Below are positions 1 to 21,406 of a DNA stretch of 64,000 nucleotides, piece by piece. Position numbers and translations under genes: made by a program. A model generated the notes under the pieces. It made no database searches. It saw only the letters and a program-made list of their open reading frames with translations, and was not told where the DNA came from. Each line of letters opens with the position of its first letter. The first letter of the stretch is position 1. Source of the DNA: Serpentinimonas barnesii (lineage in GTDB: Bacteria > Pseudomonadota > Gammaproteobacteria > Burkholderiales > Burkholderiaceae_C); assembly GCF_000696225.1 (NCBI RefSeq), contig NZ_BAWN01000008.1, positions 38,103 to 102,102 of the forward strand. Direction: 5' to 3'.

Positions 1-984
1 ATCTTTCTGATCGGCGATTTCACCAGCCTAATTGGCGACCCCTCCGGACGCAACAGCACCCGGCCGCCGCTGACACCCGAGCAGATCCAGGCCAACGCCC
101 AGACCTACTACCAACAGGCCAGCCTGGTGCTGGACCCGGCCAAAACCGAAATCCGCTACAACAGCGAGTGGAGCCTGGCGCTGGGCTCGATGGGCATGAT
201 CGAGCTGGCGGCCAAATACACCGTGGCGCGCATGATGGAGCGCAACGACTTTCACCAGCGCTACACGGCGGGCAGCCCGATCAGCGTGCACGAGTTTTTG
301 TACCCGCTGATGCAGGGCTACGACTCGGTGGCGCTCAAAGCCGACCTGGAGCTGGGCGGCACCGACCAAAAGTTCAACCTGCTCATGGGCCGCCACTTGC
401 AGGCCGAGTACGGCCAGGAGCCGCAGTGCATCCTCACCATGCCCTTGCTCGAAGGGCTGGACGGGGTGGAGAAGATGAGCAAATCCAAGGGCAACTACAT
501 CGGCATCGGCGAAGCGGCCAACAGCATGTACGCCAAGGTGCTGAGCATTTCCGACGAGCTGATGTGGCGCTGGTTTACCCTGCTGTCGTTCCAGTCCGAG
601 GCGCAGATCGCGGCGCTGCGCGCCGAAGTCGCTGCCGGGCGCAACCCCAAAGACGCCAAGGTGCAACTGGCGCTGGAACTGACCACGCGCTTTCACAGCG
701 CGGCGGCGGCGGCGGCGGCGCAGCAGGACTTCATTAACCGCAGCCAAGGTGGCGTGCCCGATCAAATCCCCGAGCTGGCGCTGGCCGGCGCGCCGCTGGG
801 CCTTGCGGTGCTGCTCAAGTCCGCCGGGCTGGCCCCGTCGAGCAGCGAAGCGAACCGCCTGATCGACGGCGCCGGGGTGCGCGTCGATGGTGCCGTGGTC
901 AGCGACAAGGGCCTGCGCCTGGCTGCGGGCACTTATGTGCTGCAAGTGGGCAAACGCAAGTTCGCCCGCGTCACGCTTTCTTGA
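1..984 (+). CDS. tyrS: Tyrosine--tRNA ligase (3' part; start lies before the window)
   Basis: Charges tRNA-Tyr with tyrosine in the cytoplasm. The reading frame is open from base 1, so the N-terminal part with the HIGH-like motif is outside the window. Visible are the class I signature KMSKS (bases 472-486, followed by KGNYIGI), the tyrosine-pocket region with [14 protein letters not shown], and a C-terminal S4-type RNA-binding domain in about the last 60 residues ([18 protein letters not shown]). About 327 codons are present, against a usual length near 400-410. It is followed after 132 bases by metH on the same strand. The family assignment is secure; the true start cannot be seen. Confidence 0.97.
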   Translation: MFLIGDFTSLIGDPSGRNSTRPPLTPEQIQANAQTYYQQASLVLDPAKTEIRYNSEWSLALGSMGMIELAAKYTVARMMERNDFHQRYTAGSPISVHEFLYPLMQGYDSVALKADLELGGTDQKFNLLMGRHLQAEYGQEPQCILTMPLLEGLDGVEKMSKSKGNYIGIGEAANSMYAKVLSISDELMWRWFTLLSFQSEAQIAALRAEVAAGRNPKDAKVQLALELTTRFHSAAAAAAAQQDFINRSQGGVPDQIPELALAGAPLGLAVLLKSAGLAPSSSEANRLIDGAGVRVDGAVVSDKGLRLAAGTYVLQVGKRKFARVTLS

Positions 985-1116
985 TCCCTGCTGGCAATTC
1001 CTTCCTGCTCCTGATTGGTCCCCCCTCCCGTGTACGACAACCCACTATCTGCCGCCCAAGCGCCCAGCCGCACCGGCGCCCCCAACGCCGACTCCCTGCG
1101 GCCACCACCCGGCCCC

Positions 1117-3813
<2,697 letters not shown>

Positions 3814-3819
<6 letters not shown>

Positions 3820-3868
3820 GGCGACGCCAATGGGGCGGGGCCAGCGAGGCCCTGCCACCGCCTCAAAG
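3814..3868. terminator. Bidirectional hairpin between convergent metH and the GspE-like gene
   Basis: Perfect 10-base outer arms CTTTGAGGCG (3814-3823) and CGCCTCAAAG (3859-3868) enclose a second stem, GGCGGGGCC (3834-3842) with GGCCCTGCC (3848-3856), around the loop AGCGA. The metH stop (3817-3819) and the stop of the minus-strand gene (3863-3865) both lie inside the outer arms. The hairpin is identical read from either strand, which fits a shared terminator, though no long U tract follows it on either side. Confidence 0.6.
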
Positions 3869-6403
3869 CGCGCAGTGGGCGCGCACCTCGTCGATGCTGC
3901 TCAGGCCTTGCAGCACCTTCAAAATGCCGTCTTGGCGCAGGGTGCGCAGCCCGCCGCCGATCTGCGCCGCCTCCTGCAGCGCCTCTGAGGGCGCTTTGCG
4001 CTGAATCAGGCGGCGCAAGGGGGCATCGATGAGCAGCAGCTCGTGCACCCCCACGCGGCCCTTGTAGCCGGTCTGGTCGCAGGCTGGGCAGCCGCTGGCG
4101 TGGCGCCTGAGCAGCTGTCCATCTTGGCCATAGTCTTGCAGCCACTGCGCGCGCAACTCGGCCTTGCCAGGGCGCAGGGCCTCGGGCAGCACGTGCAGGT
4201 AGTCCTCTAGCAGCTCGTTGATCCAGGCTTCGTCGGCCGGTTCGCTGCGCACACAGCCCTTGCACCAGCGCCGCACCAGCCGCTGCGCCAACACCGCCGC
4301 CAGTGCATCGGCAAAGTTGAACGGGTCCATCCCCATATCGAGCAGGCGCACCACGGTCTCGGGGGCGCTGTTGGTGTGCAGCGTGGAAAACACCAAATGC
4401 CCGGTGAGCGAGGCCTCGATCGCCATCTGGGCCGTTTCGCCGTCGCGGATCTCGCCCACCATGATGATGTCGGGGTCGGCACGCAGAAAGGCGCGCAGCG
4501 CCTTGGCAAAGGTCCAGTCGATCTTGGGGTTGACCTGCACCTGGCGCAGGTCGGGGTTGCTGATCTCGACCGGGTCTTCGGCGGTCCAGATCTTGCGGTC
4601 CGGCGTGTTGATGTGCTGCAGCAGCGAGTGCAGCGTGGTGGTCTTGCCCGAACCCGTGGGGCCCACGCACAGCACCATGCCGTGCGGGCGCGCCACAGCG
4701 GCCTGCAATTGGCGCAGGTTGGCGGGTGTGAGGCCGAGCTGTTCCAGCGGCAGCGGCTTGGCCGAGGAGAGCAGGCGCAGCACCACGTCTTCGGCGCCGC
4801 CGGTGGTGGGGATGGTGGCCACGCGCAATTCCAGCTTGTGCGCGGGCGAGAACTTGGCAAAGTCGATCTTGCCGTCTTGCGGCTTGCGGCGCTCTGAGAT
4901 GTCGAGGTCGCACATCACCTTGATGCGCCCGATGATGGCGTTGCGGTAGCCCGATGGCAGCTCCATCAGGGGGCTCAGGCGCCCGTCTTTGCGCAGCCGG
5001 ATGCGCACCTTGCGCTTGCTGGCAAAGGTCTCGATGTGGATGTCGGAAGCCCCTTGGCCATGGGCTTCGATGATGATGCTGTTGATGAGTTTGACCAGCG
5101 AGTTGTCAGACTGTTCGATCGCGGCGCTGCTGGGGTCGGCGTCATCGCGCGCCTCTTGCTCCAGCGATTCGAGCAGTTTGTCGGAGCTGGTGGCGGCAAA
5201 GTCACCGCCGGCCGCCACCGCCGCTTGGGCGTCATCGAGGCCAAAACGGGCGTAGGCCTCGTTGATGCCCTGCACCCCCAGCGGGGTGCTTGCCAGCGTC
5301 GCCAGCACCTTGGCTTGCAACAGGAAATCGAGTTCTTCGAGCATGCCGCGCCGCGACGGGTCATCGGTGGCCACGACCACGGTGCCGCTGTGCCACAACA
5401 AAGGCAACACGCGGTGTTTGCGCGCCAGCGCGATTGGCACCCGGCGCAGCGCCTCGGGATCGATGGGGAAGCGGGCCAGATCGACCACCGGGTAGCCCAT
5501 TTTGCGGGCCAGCGCAAGGCGCAAATCGTCGCGCGACAACAGCCCGCTTTGCACCAGCAGCTCGCCCAGCGGCACGCTGCGTTCGTTTTTCTGGCGCTCC
5601 AGCGCGTCTTGCAGTTGCTCGGGGGTGATGAGCCCAAGCGCGGTCAGCGCTTCGCCGATGCGCACCATGGGCATGCGCGCCTGCTCTTCCAGCGCCTGCA
5701 GCAACTGCTCGGGCTTGACCACTTCCTTGAGCACCAGATAGTCGCCCAATTTGCGGTTGCGCAACTGTTCTTGCTCGCGTGCAGCCTGTTCGACCTGCTC
5801 GGTGGTGACGGCGTGTTGTTCGACCAATACCTGGCCAATGCTCTCCCCGACCCGTATCTGGCGCACCATGTGCGCGGGCAGGAACACCCGTTGCACCCGG
5901 TCGTGTTCGTCGAGCGGTATAAAAAGGAACACGCCGGCGGCCGACTCGAGGTGTCCAATCGTTGTGCCGGTGAGCGCCGTGCCGTCGCTCAGTTCCAAGG
6001 CATAGGGCAGGCGCGGACGGAAATCGAGCAAGTCGTCGGCGCTGGCGGCCGCGTGGCTATGGGCCTCTGCAGGGGCGCCACCGAGGCGTTGCGGCAGGGG
6101 CGCCAGCGGCTGCGTCAGGGTGATGCGGCGAAACATGCCGAAGCGCAGCGGCATGATGGCGCGCGAGGGCGGTAATTGGATATGGGCCACGCCGGACGGT
6201 AGGTCCAGTCCCATCAGCCGGCAAGGGCGCACCTGTCCGTTGCTGCCCTCGACTTGGCAGTCTAGGCCCGGGGCATCCGGTGCATGGCTGCCGTTTTCAT
6301 CGCTGCCGTAGCTGGCGTAGGGTGGGGTGGGCCAACGCAGCGGCAACAGGCCGTCCCGCGCCACCACAAGGGGATCGGCTGATGCAGCGGCTAGGGGATC
6401 CAT
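3863..6403 (-). CDS. GspE/PulE/PilB-family secretion ATPase with tandem MshEN-like repeats
   Basis: Hexameric ATPase of the type II secretion/type IV pilus class, acting at the cytoplasmic face of the inner membrane. Walker A GPTGSGKTTT (Lys about residue 587), the Walker B region DPDIIMVGEIRDGETAQMA, and two CxxC pairs (CKGC and CPAC) forming the usual zinc site are all present. At 846 residues it is far longer than GspE or PilB (about 500-570). The extra N-terminus holds four spaced motifs of the MshEN kind near residues 185, 217, 247 and 277 (SIGQVL, KLGDYL, RIGEAL, PLGELL, each followed by a helix ending in Q or K). MshEN domains bind c-di-GMP in MshE. The upstream 6469 start is TTG; ATG 6403 is preferred. 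No gspD, gspF or pil genes are adjacent. It lies downstream of comM on the same strand. Which machine it serves is unknown. Confidence 0.88.
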   Translation of the reverse strand: MDPLAAASADPLVVARDGLLPLRWPTPPYASYGSDENGSHAPDAPGLDCQVEGSNGQVRPCRLMGLDLPSGVAHIQLPPSRAIMPLRFGMFRRITLTQPLAPLPQRLGGAPAEAHSHAAASADDLLDFRPRLPYALELSDGTALTGTTIGHLESAAGVFLFIPLDEHDRVQRVFLPAHMVRQIRVGESIGQVLVEQHAVTTEQVEQAAREQEQLRNRKLGDYLVLKEVVKPEQLLQALEEQARMPMVRIGEALTALGLITPEQLQDALERQKNERSVPLGELLVQSGLLSRDDLRLALARKMGYPVVDLARFPIDPEALRRVPIALARKHRVLPLLWHSGTVVVATDDPSRRGMLEELDFLLQAKVLATLASTPLGVQGINEAYARFGLDDAQAAVAAGGDFAATSSDKLLESLEQEARDDADPSSAAIEQSDNSLVKLINSIIIEAHGQGASDIHIETFASKRKVRIRLRKDGRLSPLMELPSGYRNAIIGRIKVMCDLDISERRKPQDGKIDFAKFSPAHKLELRVATIPTTGGAEDVVLRLLSSAKPLPLEQLGLTPANLRQLQAAVARPHGMVLCVGPTGSGKTTTLHSLLQHINTPDRKIWTAEDPVEISNPDLRQVQVNPKIDWTFAKALRAFLRADPDIIMVGEIRDGETAQMAIEASLTGHLVFSTLHTNSAPETVVRLLDMGMDPFNFADALAAVLAQRLVRRWCKGCVRSEPADEAWINELLEDYLHVLPEALRPGKAELRAQWLQDYGQDGQLLRRHASGCPACDQTGYKGRVGVHELLLIDAPLRRLIQRKAPSEALQEAAQIGGGLRTLRQDGILKVLQGLSSIDEVRAHCAL

Positions 6404-6465
6404 GGTCAGGTTTCTGGGTGTTTTGTCGGGTTTATCATCTTGCGCGCAGCAATTATGCGGCAACT

Positions 6466-8013
<1,548 letters not shown>

Positions 8014-8081
8014 GTTCACTCCCTTTGGTTGCAGGCCACGGCAAGGCGCCGGTGCCTGGTCGCTGGTCTTGTTGGCCCGAT

Positions 8082-8098
8082 TGCACCGATTTGGTGCG
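8082..8098 (+). promoter_or_regulatory. NtrC-type operator upstream of glnK
   Basis: TGCACCGATTTGGTGCG is a near-perfect dyad that matches the NtrC consensus TGCACYAAAWTGGTGCA at 13 or more of 17 positions, including both GCAC/GTGC cores. It lies about 100 bases upstream of the sigma-54 promoter core, a normal enhancer distance. A second site is not evident. Confidence 0.7.
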
Positions 8099-8182
8099 CT
8101 GCCCGCCCAGCCCTGCGGCCCCAGTGTAGCGGCTGCCCAGTGCAGCCACCTTGTAGGGCAGGCTGTGCAGCGCTTGGATGGG

Positions 8183-8199
8183 TTGGCACGCTATGTGCT
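8183..8199 (+). promoter_or_regulatory. Sigma-54 (RpoN) promoter for glnK-amtB
   Basis: TTGGCACGCTATGTGCT fits the -24/-12 consensus YTGGCACG-N4-TTGCW, with the invariant GG and GC separated by exactly 10 bases. The only core mismatch is G for the first T of TTGC. It is oriented towards glnK, whose ATG is about 115 bases downstream. Confidence 0.75.
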
Positions 8200-8202
8200 T
8201 AA

Positions 8203-8652
<450 letters not shown>

Positions 8653-8688
8653 TCCTTTCAACCCTTTTTCAACCTCCGAGTACCAATC

Positions 8689-10140
8689 ATGAAAAAGTAT
8701 CTGCTCAGTTTGTGTGTGGGGCTGGGGCTCCTGCTGGGGGGCGCGGCGGCCATGGCCCAGGCCACCGACGCCGCCCCCGCTGCACCGGCCGTTGCGCCGA
8801 TGATGGCCACCGAAGCGCCCGCCGCGCTCGCCCCGGTGGTTGAAGCCGCCGCCATGGCCGCAGCCGCCGAACCCGCTGCCGCACCGGCCACCGAGGCCGC
8901 CGCCGAACCCACCCCCAACAAAGGCGACGTGGCCTGGATGCTGGTGGCCACGCTGCTGGTGGTGATGATGGTCATCCCCGGTCTGGCGCTGTTTTATGGC
9001 GGCCTGGTGCGCAGCAAAAACATGCTCTCGGTGCTGATGCAAGTCACCGTGGTGTTTTCGCTCGTCATGGTGCTGTGGGCGGTGTATGGCTACAGCCTGG
9101 CTTTTGGGGGCGAGGGGCTGATCATCGCCAACCTCGATAAAGCCTTCCTGGCCGGCATCACCATGGACTCGGTTGCGGCCACCTTCACCGAAGGCGTGGT
9201 GATCCCAGAGCTGATCTTTGTGGCGTTCCAAGCCACCTTTGCCGGCATCACCTGCGCCATCATCGTGGGCGCCTTTGCCGAGCGCATCAAGTTCAGCGCG
9301 GTGCTGATCTTCACCACGCTCTGGTTCACCTTTAGCTACATCCCGGTCGCGCACATGGTGTGGGGCTCCGGCGGCTACCTGATCGGGCTGGGCAAAATGG
9401 ACTTTGCCGGCGGCACCGTGGTGCACCTTAGCGCAGCCGTGGCGGCTTTGGTGGGCGCTTACGTGATCGGCAAGCGCATCGGCTACGGCAAAGAAGCCAT
9501 GGCCCCGCACAGCCTGGCTTTGACCATGGTCGGGGCGGCGCTGCTGTGGGTGGGCTGGTTTGGTTTCAACGCCGGTTCGGCGCTGGAAGCCAACAGCAAC
9601 GCCGCACTGGCCTTCCTCAACACCCTCATCGCTACCGCTGCTGCCGTGCTGGCTTGGTGCGTGGGTGAGGCGCTGATCAAGGGCAAGGCTTCGATGCTGG
9701 GTGCCGCCTCGGGTGCCGTGGCTGGCTTGGTGGCCATCACCCCAGCCTGCGGCTATGTGGGGCCCATGGGCGCCATCGTGATCGGCCTGGCCGGCGGCTT
9801 CCTGTGTCTGTGGGGTGTGAACGGCCTCAAGAAGCTGCTCGGTGCCGACGACACGCTCGACGTGTTCGGCCTGCACGGCGTGGGCGGCATTGCGGGCGGT
9901 CTGCTGACGGCCGTGTTTGCCGCTCCCATGCTGGGTGGCATGAGCGGAGACGATTTCTCCATCGCCAGCCAACTGTTCGTGCAAGCCAAAGCCATGCTGG
10001 TGGTGGTGGTCTGGTCGGGCGTGGTGGCATTCATCGCCTTCAAGGTGGCCGACATGCTGGTGGGCCTGCGCGTGAGCGAGGAAGAAGAGCGCGAGGGGCT
10101 GGACATCAGCTCGCACGGCGAGAGCGCCTACAACCGCTGA
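8689..10140 (+). CDS. amtB: Ammonium transporter Amt
   Basis: Trimeric inner-membrane channel for ammonium. The protein has 483 residues. A signal peptide (about residues 1-25, ending AMAQ) and an Ala/Pro-rich linker of some 55 residues precede the first core helix, an extension absent from shorter Amt proteins. The twin pore histidines are visible as VHLSAAVAAL (His246) and GLHGVGGIAGG (His396). Their 150-residue spacing equals that of His168/His318 in E. coli AmtB. The C-terminal cytoplasmic tail, the GlnK contact region, ends in GLDISSHGESAYNR. It is co-transcribed with glnK and followed by a strong terminator. Confidence 0.97.
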   Translation: MKKYLLSLCVGLGLLLGGAAAMAQATDAAPAAPAVAPMMATEAPAALAPVVEAAAMAAAAEPAAAPATEAAAEPTPNKGDVAWMLVATLLVVMMVIPGLALFYGGLVRSKNMLSVLMQVTVVFSLVMVLWAVYGYSLAFGGEGLIIANLDKAFLAGITMDSVAATFTEGVVIPELIFVAFQATFAGITCAIIVGAFAERIKFSAVLIFTTLWFTFSYIPVAHMVWGSGGYLIGLGKMDFAGGTVVHLSAAVAALVGAYVIGKRIGYGKEAMAPHSLALTMVGAALLWVGWFGFNAGSALEANSNAALAFLNTLIATAAAVLAWCVGEALIKGKASMLGAASGAVAGLVAITPACGYVGPMGAIVIGLAGGFLCLWGVNGLKKLLGADDTLDVFGLHGVGGIAGGLLTAVFAAPMLGGMSGDDFSIASQLFVQAKAMLVVVVWSGVVAFIAFKVADMLVGLRVSEEEEREGLDISSHGESAYNR

Positions 10141-10163
10141 TCTGTTGACGTCTGGGGTTTGAG

Positions 10164-10195
10164 CCCGCCGCGCCGAGTGCGTGGCGGGTTTTTTT
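10164..10195 (+). terminator. Rho-independent terminator after amtB
   Basis: The stem CCCGCCGCGC / GCGTGGCGGG (10 pairs with one G-T wobble) with loop CGAGT is followed at once by seven T residues. It ends the glnK-amtB unit before the ribosomal operon. Confidence 0.88.
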
Positions 10196-10225
10196 ATGGC
10201 ACAAAGCTTGATGCAGCCATGGTTA

Positions 10226-10255
10226 TTGACTTGAACGGCGGCGGTGTGGTATGAT
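10226..10255 (+). promoter_or_regulatory. Sigma-70 promoter for the rplK operon
   Basis: TTGACT (10226-10231) and TATGAT (10250-10255) are separated by 18 bases. This is the strongest housekeeping promoter sequence I see in the window and lies about 190 bases before rplK. The placement implies that the ribosomal/RNA polymerase operon starts here and is not read through from amtB. Confidence 0.7.
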
Positions 10256-10441
10256 TTCGCTCTTTGCCAAAAACAGCTGCTTGCGGGCGGTGCTGCTTTG
10301 GCTGCTGGCGCTTACGGCCCGTTGCCAGCAAAGCCGGTGTCAGCCTATGTGGCGCGCTGCTTATGAGTTGGGCTAGGTTGCGAGGAGGCTGGGTGCCCTG
10401 TTTGGGTTGCTTGGCCGCTTGAACTCGAAGGAGTAATTGAT
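10256..10441 (+). promoter_or_regulatory. 5' leader of the rplK-rplA operon
   Basis: About 180 untranslated bases between the promoter and rplK. In many bacteria protein L1 represses this operon by binding a leader that mimics its 23S rRNA site. I cannot fold the RNA here, so this role is inference. There is no remnant of nusG or secE coding sequence in it. A good ribosome-binding site GAAGGAG ends the leader nine bases before the rplK ATG. Confidence 0.4.
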
Positions 10442-10873
10442 ATGGCGAAAAAAATCGTCGGCTTCATCAAGCTGCAGGTGCCAGCTTGTAAGGCCAACCC
10501 CTCCCCTCCAATTGGTCCGGCGCTGGGTCAGCGCGGGCTCAATATTATGGAGTTCTGCAAGGCCTTCAACGCCCAAACCCAGGGCATGGAGCCAGGCTTG
10601 CCGCTGCCGGTGGTCATCACCGCGTTTGCCGACAAGAGCTTTACCTTCATCATCAAAACGCCGCCGGCCACGACGCTGATCAAAAAATCGATCAAGCTCG
10701 ACAAAGGCTCGCCGGTGCCGAACAAGCAAAAAGTGGGCAAGATCACCCGGGCGCAGCTCGAAGAGATCGCCAAAACCAAGATCAAAGACATGAACGCGGC
10801 CAGCATCGATGCCGCCATCAAGACCATCGCGGGCTCGGCGCGCTCGATGGGCGTGATTGTGGAGGGTGTGTAA
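10442..10873 (+). CDS. rplK: 50S ribosomal protein L11
   Basis: L11 binds the GTPase-associated region of 23S rRNA. It has 143 residues, normal length. The proline-rich N-terminal loop [20 protein letters not shown], the thiostrepton/EF-G contact region, is intact, and the C-terminal RNA-binding domain ends [10 protein letters not shown]. Residue 16 is Cys (VPACKAN), where I expect Gly in relatives; this is from memory. It is first in the operon, one base before the rplA ATG. Confidence 0.98.
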   Translation: MAKKIVGFIKLQVPACKANPSPPIGPALGQRGLNIMEFCKAFNAQTQGMEPGLPLPVVITAFADKSFTFIIKTPPATTLIKKSIKLDKGSPVPNKQKVGKITRAQLEEIAKTKIKDMNAASIDAAIKTIAGSARSMGVIVEGV

Positions 10874-10874
10874 C

Positions 10875-11570
10875 ATGACCCGCTTGAGCAAAAAACAAAA
10901 AGCCCTGCAAGGCGTGGTCGATTCGACCAAGCTCTACCCGGTTGCGGCTGCCCTGACCATGGTCAAGCAGCACGCCACGGCCAAGTTCGATGAATCCATC
11001 GACGTGGCGGTGCAGCTGGGTGTGGACGCCAAGAAATCCGACCAAGTGGTGCGCGGCGCCGTGGTGCTGCCGCATGGCACCGGCAAGACCAAGCGCGTGG
11101 CGGTGTTCGCCCAAGGCGCCAAGGCCGACGAGGCGCGCGCCGCCGGGGCCGACGTGGTGGGCTTTGACGACCTGGCTGCCGACGTGAAGGCCGGCAAGCT
11201 GGACTTCGATGTGGTGATCGCCTCGCCCGACGCCATGCGCGTGGTGGGTCAGTTGGGCCAGATCCTGGGCCCGCGCGGCCTCATGCCCAACCCCAAAGTG
11301 GGCACCGTCACGCCCGACGTGGCCACCGCGGTGAAAAACGCCAAGGCCGGTCAGGTGCAGTTCCGCGTCGACAAGGCCGGCATCGTCCACGGCACCATTG
11401 GTCGCCGCTCTTTCGACGACGCCCGGTTGCTGGGCAACCTGCAGGCGCTGCTCGAAGCCCTGAACAAGGCCAAGCCGGCTGCGTCCAAGGGCCAGTACCT
11501 GCGCAAGGTGGCGGTGTCGTCCACCATGGGCGTGGGGGTGCGGGTCGAGGTGCCGTCGATCACCGCCTGA
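10875..11570 (+). CDS. rplA: 50S ribosomal protein L1
   Basis: L1 forms the mobile stalk at the E site and is usually the translational repressor of its own operon. It has 231 residues, starting [12 protein letters not shown]. The ATG at 10875 begins one base after the rplK stop, so the two are translationally coupled. The L1 signature region [20 protein letters not shown] is present. The gene is followed by a 285-base leader for rplJ. Confidence 0.98.
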   Translation: MTRLSKKQKALQGVVDSTKLYPVAAALTMVKQHATAKFDESIDVAVQLGVDAKKSDQVVRGAVVLPHGTGKTKRVAVFAQGAKADEARAAGADVVGFDDLAADVKAGKLDFDVVIASPDAMRVVGQLGQILGPRGLMPNPKVGTVTPDVATAVKNAKAGQVQFRVDKAGIVHGTIGRRSFDDARLLGNLQALLEALNKAKPAASKGQYLRKVAVSSTMGVGVRVEVPSITA

Positions 11571-11855
11571 TGCAGGCTCTGATCGGCAACAAATTCCCGG
11601 CTGCTGCCTGCCCCCATGGGGTGGCGGTGGCCGAGGGTGGTGGGTCTGGCGGGGTGCAATGCCCATCCAGAGCCATCCAGGACCGCTGGTGCGCAACCGG
11701 GCTCAAGCCCGATGGCGCTTAATTTCTGCATGAAGCCAGCGCAGATGGCGATCCCGCCGCGAACGGAAATTTTTTTCCCGCAACGGTTGGTCGCTGCAAT
11801 GAGGCGCATGGCCAAGGGTGTAAAGCCCGCAACCGTGCATTTTTAGGAGTTGACC
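11571..11855 (+). promoter_or_regulatory. rplJ leader region
   Basis: This 285-base gap has no open gene. In related operons it carries the L10-(L12)4 binding site that controls rplJ-rplL translation. A small hairpin, CGGGC-TCAA-GCCCG (11698-11711), is visible. The gap ends in AGGAG six bases before the TTG start of rplJ. A separate promoter inside it is possible, but I see no clear -35/-10 pair. Confidence 0.45.
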
Positions 11856-12356
11856 TTGAGTCTGAACCGCAGTGAGAAGCAGGCCGTCATCGATGAGGTG
11901 GCGGCGCTCGCAGCAAAAGCTCAAACGCTCGTGATGGCGGAGTACCGTGGCATCAAGGTGGCCGACCTGACCCAGTTGCGTGTCAAAGCCCGCAGCGAGG
12001 GCGTGTTTCTGGGGGTTCTCAAGAACACCCTGGCACGCCGCGCAGTGGCTGGCACCGGCTTTGAGGCAGGCGCCGACCAGATGACCGGGCCGCTGATCTA
12101 TGGCTTTTCCCAAGACGCCGTGGCCGCTGCCAAAGTGGTGGCCGATTTCGCCAAGACCAACGACAAGTTGGTCATCCGTGGCGGCGTGTTTGCGGGCAAA
12201 GCCCTAGACGTCAACGGCGTCAAGCAACTGGCTAACATTCCTCCCAAAGAGGTGTTGCTGGCGCAGTTGCTGGGCTTGATGCAATCCCCGATCTCGCGCA
12301 CCGCGCGTGTGCTGGCCGCCGTGGCCGAGAAAAAGGGCGAGGCAGTGGCGGCCTAA
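11856..12356 (+). CDS. rplJ: 50S ribosomal protein L10
   Basis: L10 anchors the L7/L12 dimers to the ribosomal stalk. It has 166 residues, starting [17 protein letters not shown] after a TTG start codon. AGGAG at 11845-11849 is six bases before TTG 11856 but directly abuts the alternative TTG 11850, so the inner one is chosen; it also matches Burkholderiales homologues as I know them. The long C-terminal helix that binds L12 is in the last 30 residues. It is followed after 45 bases by rplL. Confidence 0.96.
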   Translation: MSLNRSEKQAVIDEVAALAAKAQTLVMAEYRGIKVADLTQLRVKARSEGVFLGVLKNTLARRAVAGTGFEAGADQMTGPLIYGFSQDAVAAAKVVADFAKTNDKLVIRGGVFAGKALDVNGVKQLANIPPKEVLLAQLLGLMQSPISRTARVLAAVAEKKGEAVAA

Positions 12357-12401
12357 GCGCCCCCCAGCCCGCACCCCAACCGTTTGTTAGGAAATTTGAA
12401 A

Positions 12402-12779
12402 ATGGCATTCGATAAAGACGCATTTCTGACCGCGCTCGACAGCATGACGGTCATGGAACTCAACGAGCTGGTGAAAGCCATCGAAGAGAAATTCGGCGTG
12501 AGCGCCGCTGCCATGTCGGCCCCTGCGGCCGGTGGTGGTGCCGCCGCTGCGGCCGTGGTGGAAGAGAAAACCGATTTCGACGTGGTGCTCAAAGAAACCG
12601 GCGCCAACAAGGTGTCGGTCATCAAGGCGGTGCGCGAAATCACCGGCTTGGGCCTGAAAGAAGCCAAAGACCTGGTCGACGGCGCACCCAAAACGGTGAA
12701 AGAAGCCATGCCCAAGGCCGATGCCGAAGCCGCCAAGAAAAAGCTCGAAGAAGCGGGCGCCAAGGCCGAGCTCAAGTAA
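12402..12779 (+). CDS. rplL: 50S ribosomal protein L7/L12
   Basis: Multicopy stalk protein that recruits translational GTPases. It has 125 residues. An N-terminal dimerisation domain ([20 protein letters not shown]), an Ala/Gly-rich hinge near residues 36-54, and the conserved C-terminal domain ([20 protein letters not shown]) are in order. The ATG at 12402 has TAGGAAA upstream. An attenuator-like hairpin lies directly after the stop. Confidence 0.98.
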   Translation: MAFDKDAFLTALDSMTVMELNELVKAIEEKFGVSAAAMSAPAAGGGAAAAAVVEEKTDFDVVLKETGANKVSVIKAVREITGLGLKEAKDLVDGAPKTVKEAMPKADAEAAKKKLEEAGAKAELK

Positions 12780-12792
12780 GCTGCCGCCCCCC

Positions 12793-12831
12793 AAAGGCTG
12801 GAGTGCCCGCTGCGGGCTTTCCAGCCTTTTT
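12793..12831 (+). terminator. Attenuator/terminator hairpin between rplL and rpoB
   Basis: AAAGGCTGGA (12793-12802) pairs with TCCAGCCTTT (12820-12829), with an inner GCCCGC/GCGGGC stem, followed by a T run to 12831. A partial terminator at this place is known in E. coli, where it lowers rpoBC expression relative to the ribosomal genes. The same role is inferred here. Confidence 0.75.
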
Positions 12832-12936
12832 GCGCTCGATGTGGCTGGTTTTTCCAGTGGCATCTGGCGCAAAGAGTGCACAGCCAAGACCGTTGTCCAG
12901 CGGTTTTGCCTGTGTCTTCTCAAGCCCGGAGATCTC

Positions 12937-17055
<4,119 letters not shown>

Positions 17056-17068
17056 GAGGCCAAAGCCA

Positions 17069-17137
17069 CGCCAGGGGGTGTTGCCCGGTCGTTTGCATAG
17101 CGCTGCTATGCGGCACTCACGGGCGCCTACCCTGGCG
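17069..17137. repeat. Long imperfect inverted repeat in the rpoB-rpoC spacer
   Basis: Outer arms CGCCAGGG (17069-17076) and CCCTGGCG (17130-17137) enclose a perfect inner hairpin GCATAGC-GCT-GCTATGC (17095-17111), with further partial pairing such as GCCCG/CGGGC between them. The element fills half of the 139-base spacer between rpoB and rpoC. It has no U tract, so an RNA-processing or stabilising structure is more likely than a terminator. I did not see a second copy in the window. Confidence 0.6.
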
Positions 17138-17194
17138 CGCCTTTGATCCCCTCATCTCGGCACCGTTTATTGCGCGCAACCCTTAGGAGCAGCC

Positions 17195-21402
<4,208 letters not shown>

Positions 21403-21406
<4 letters not shown>

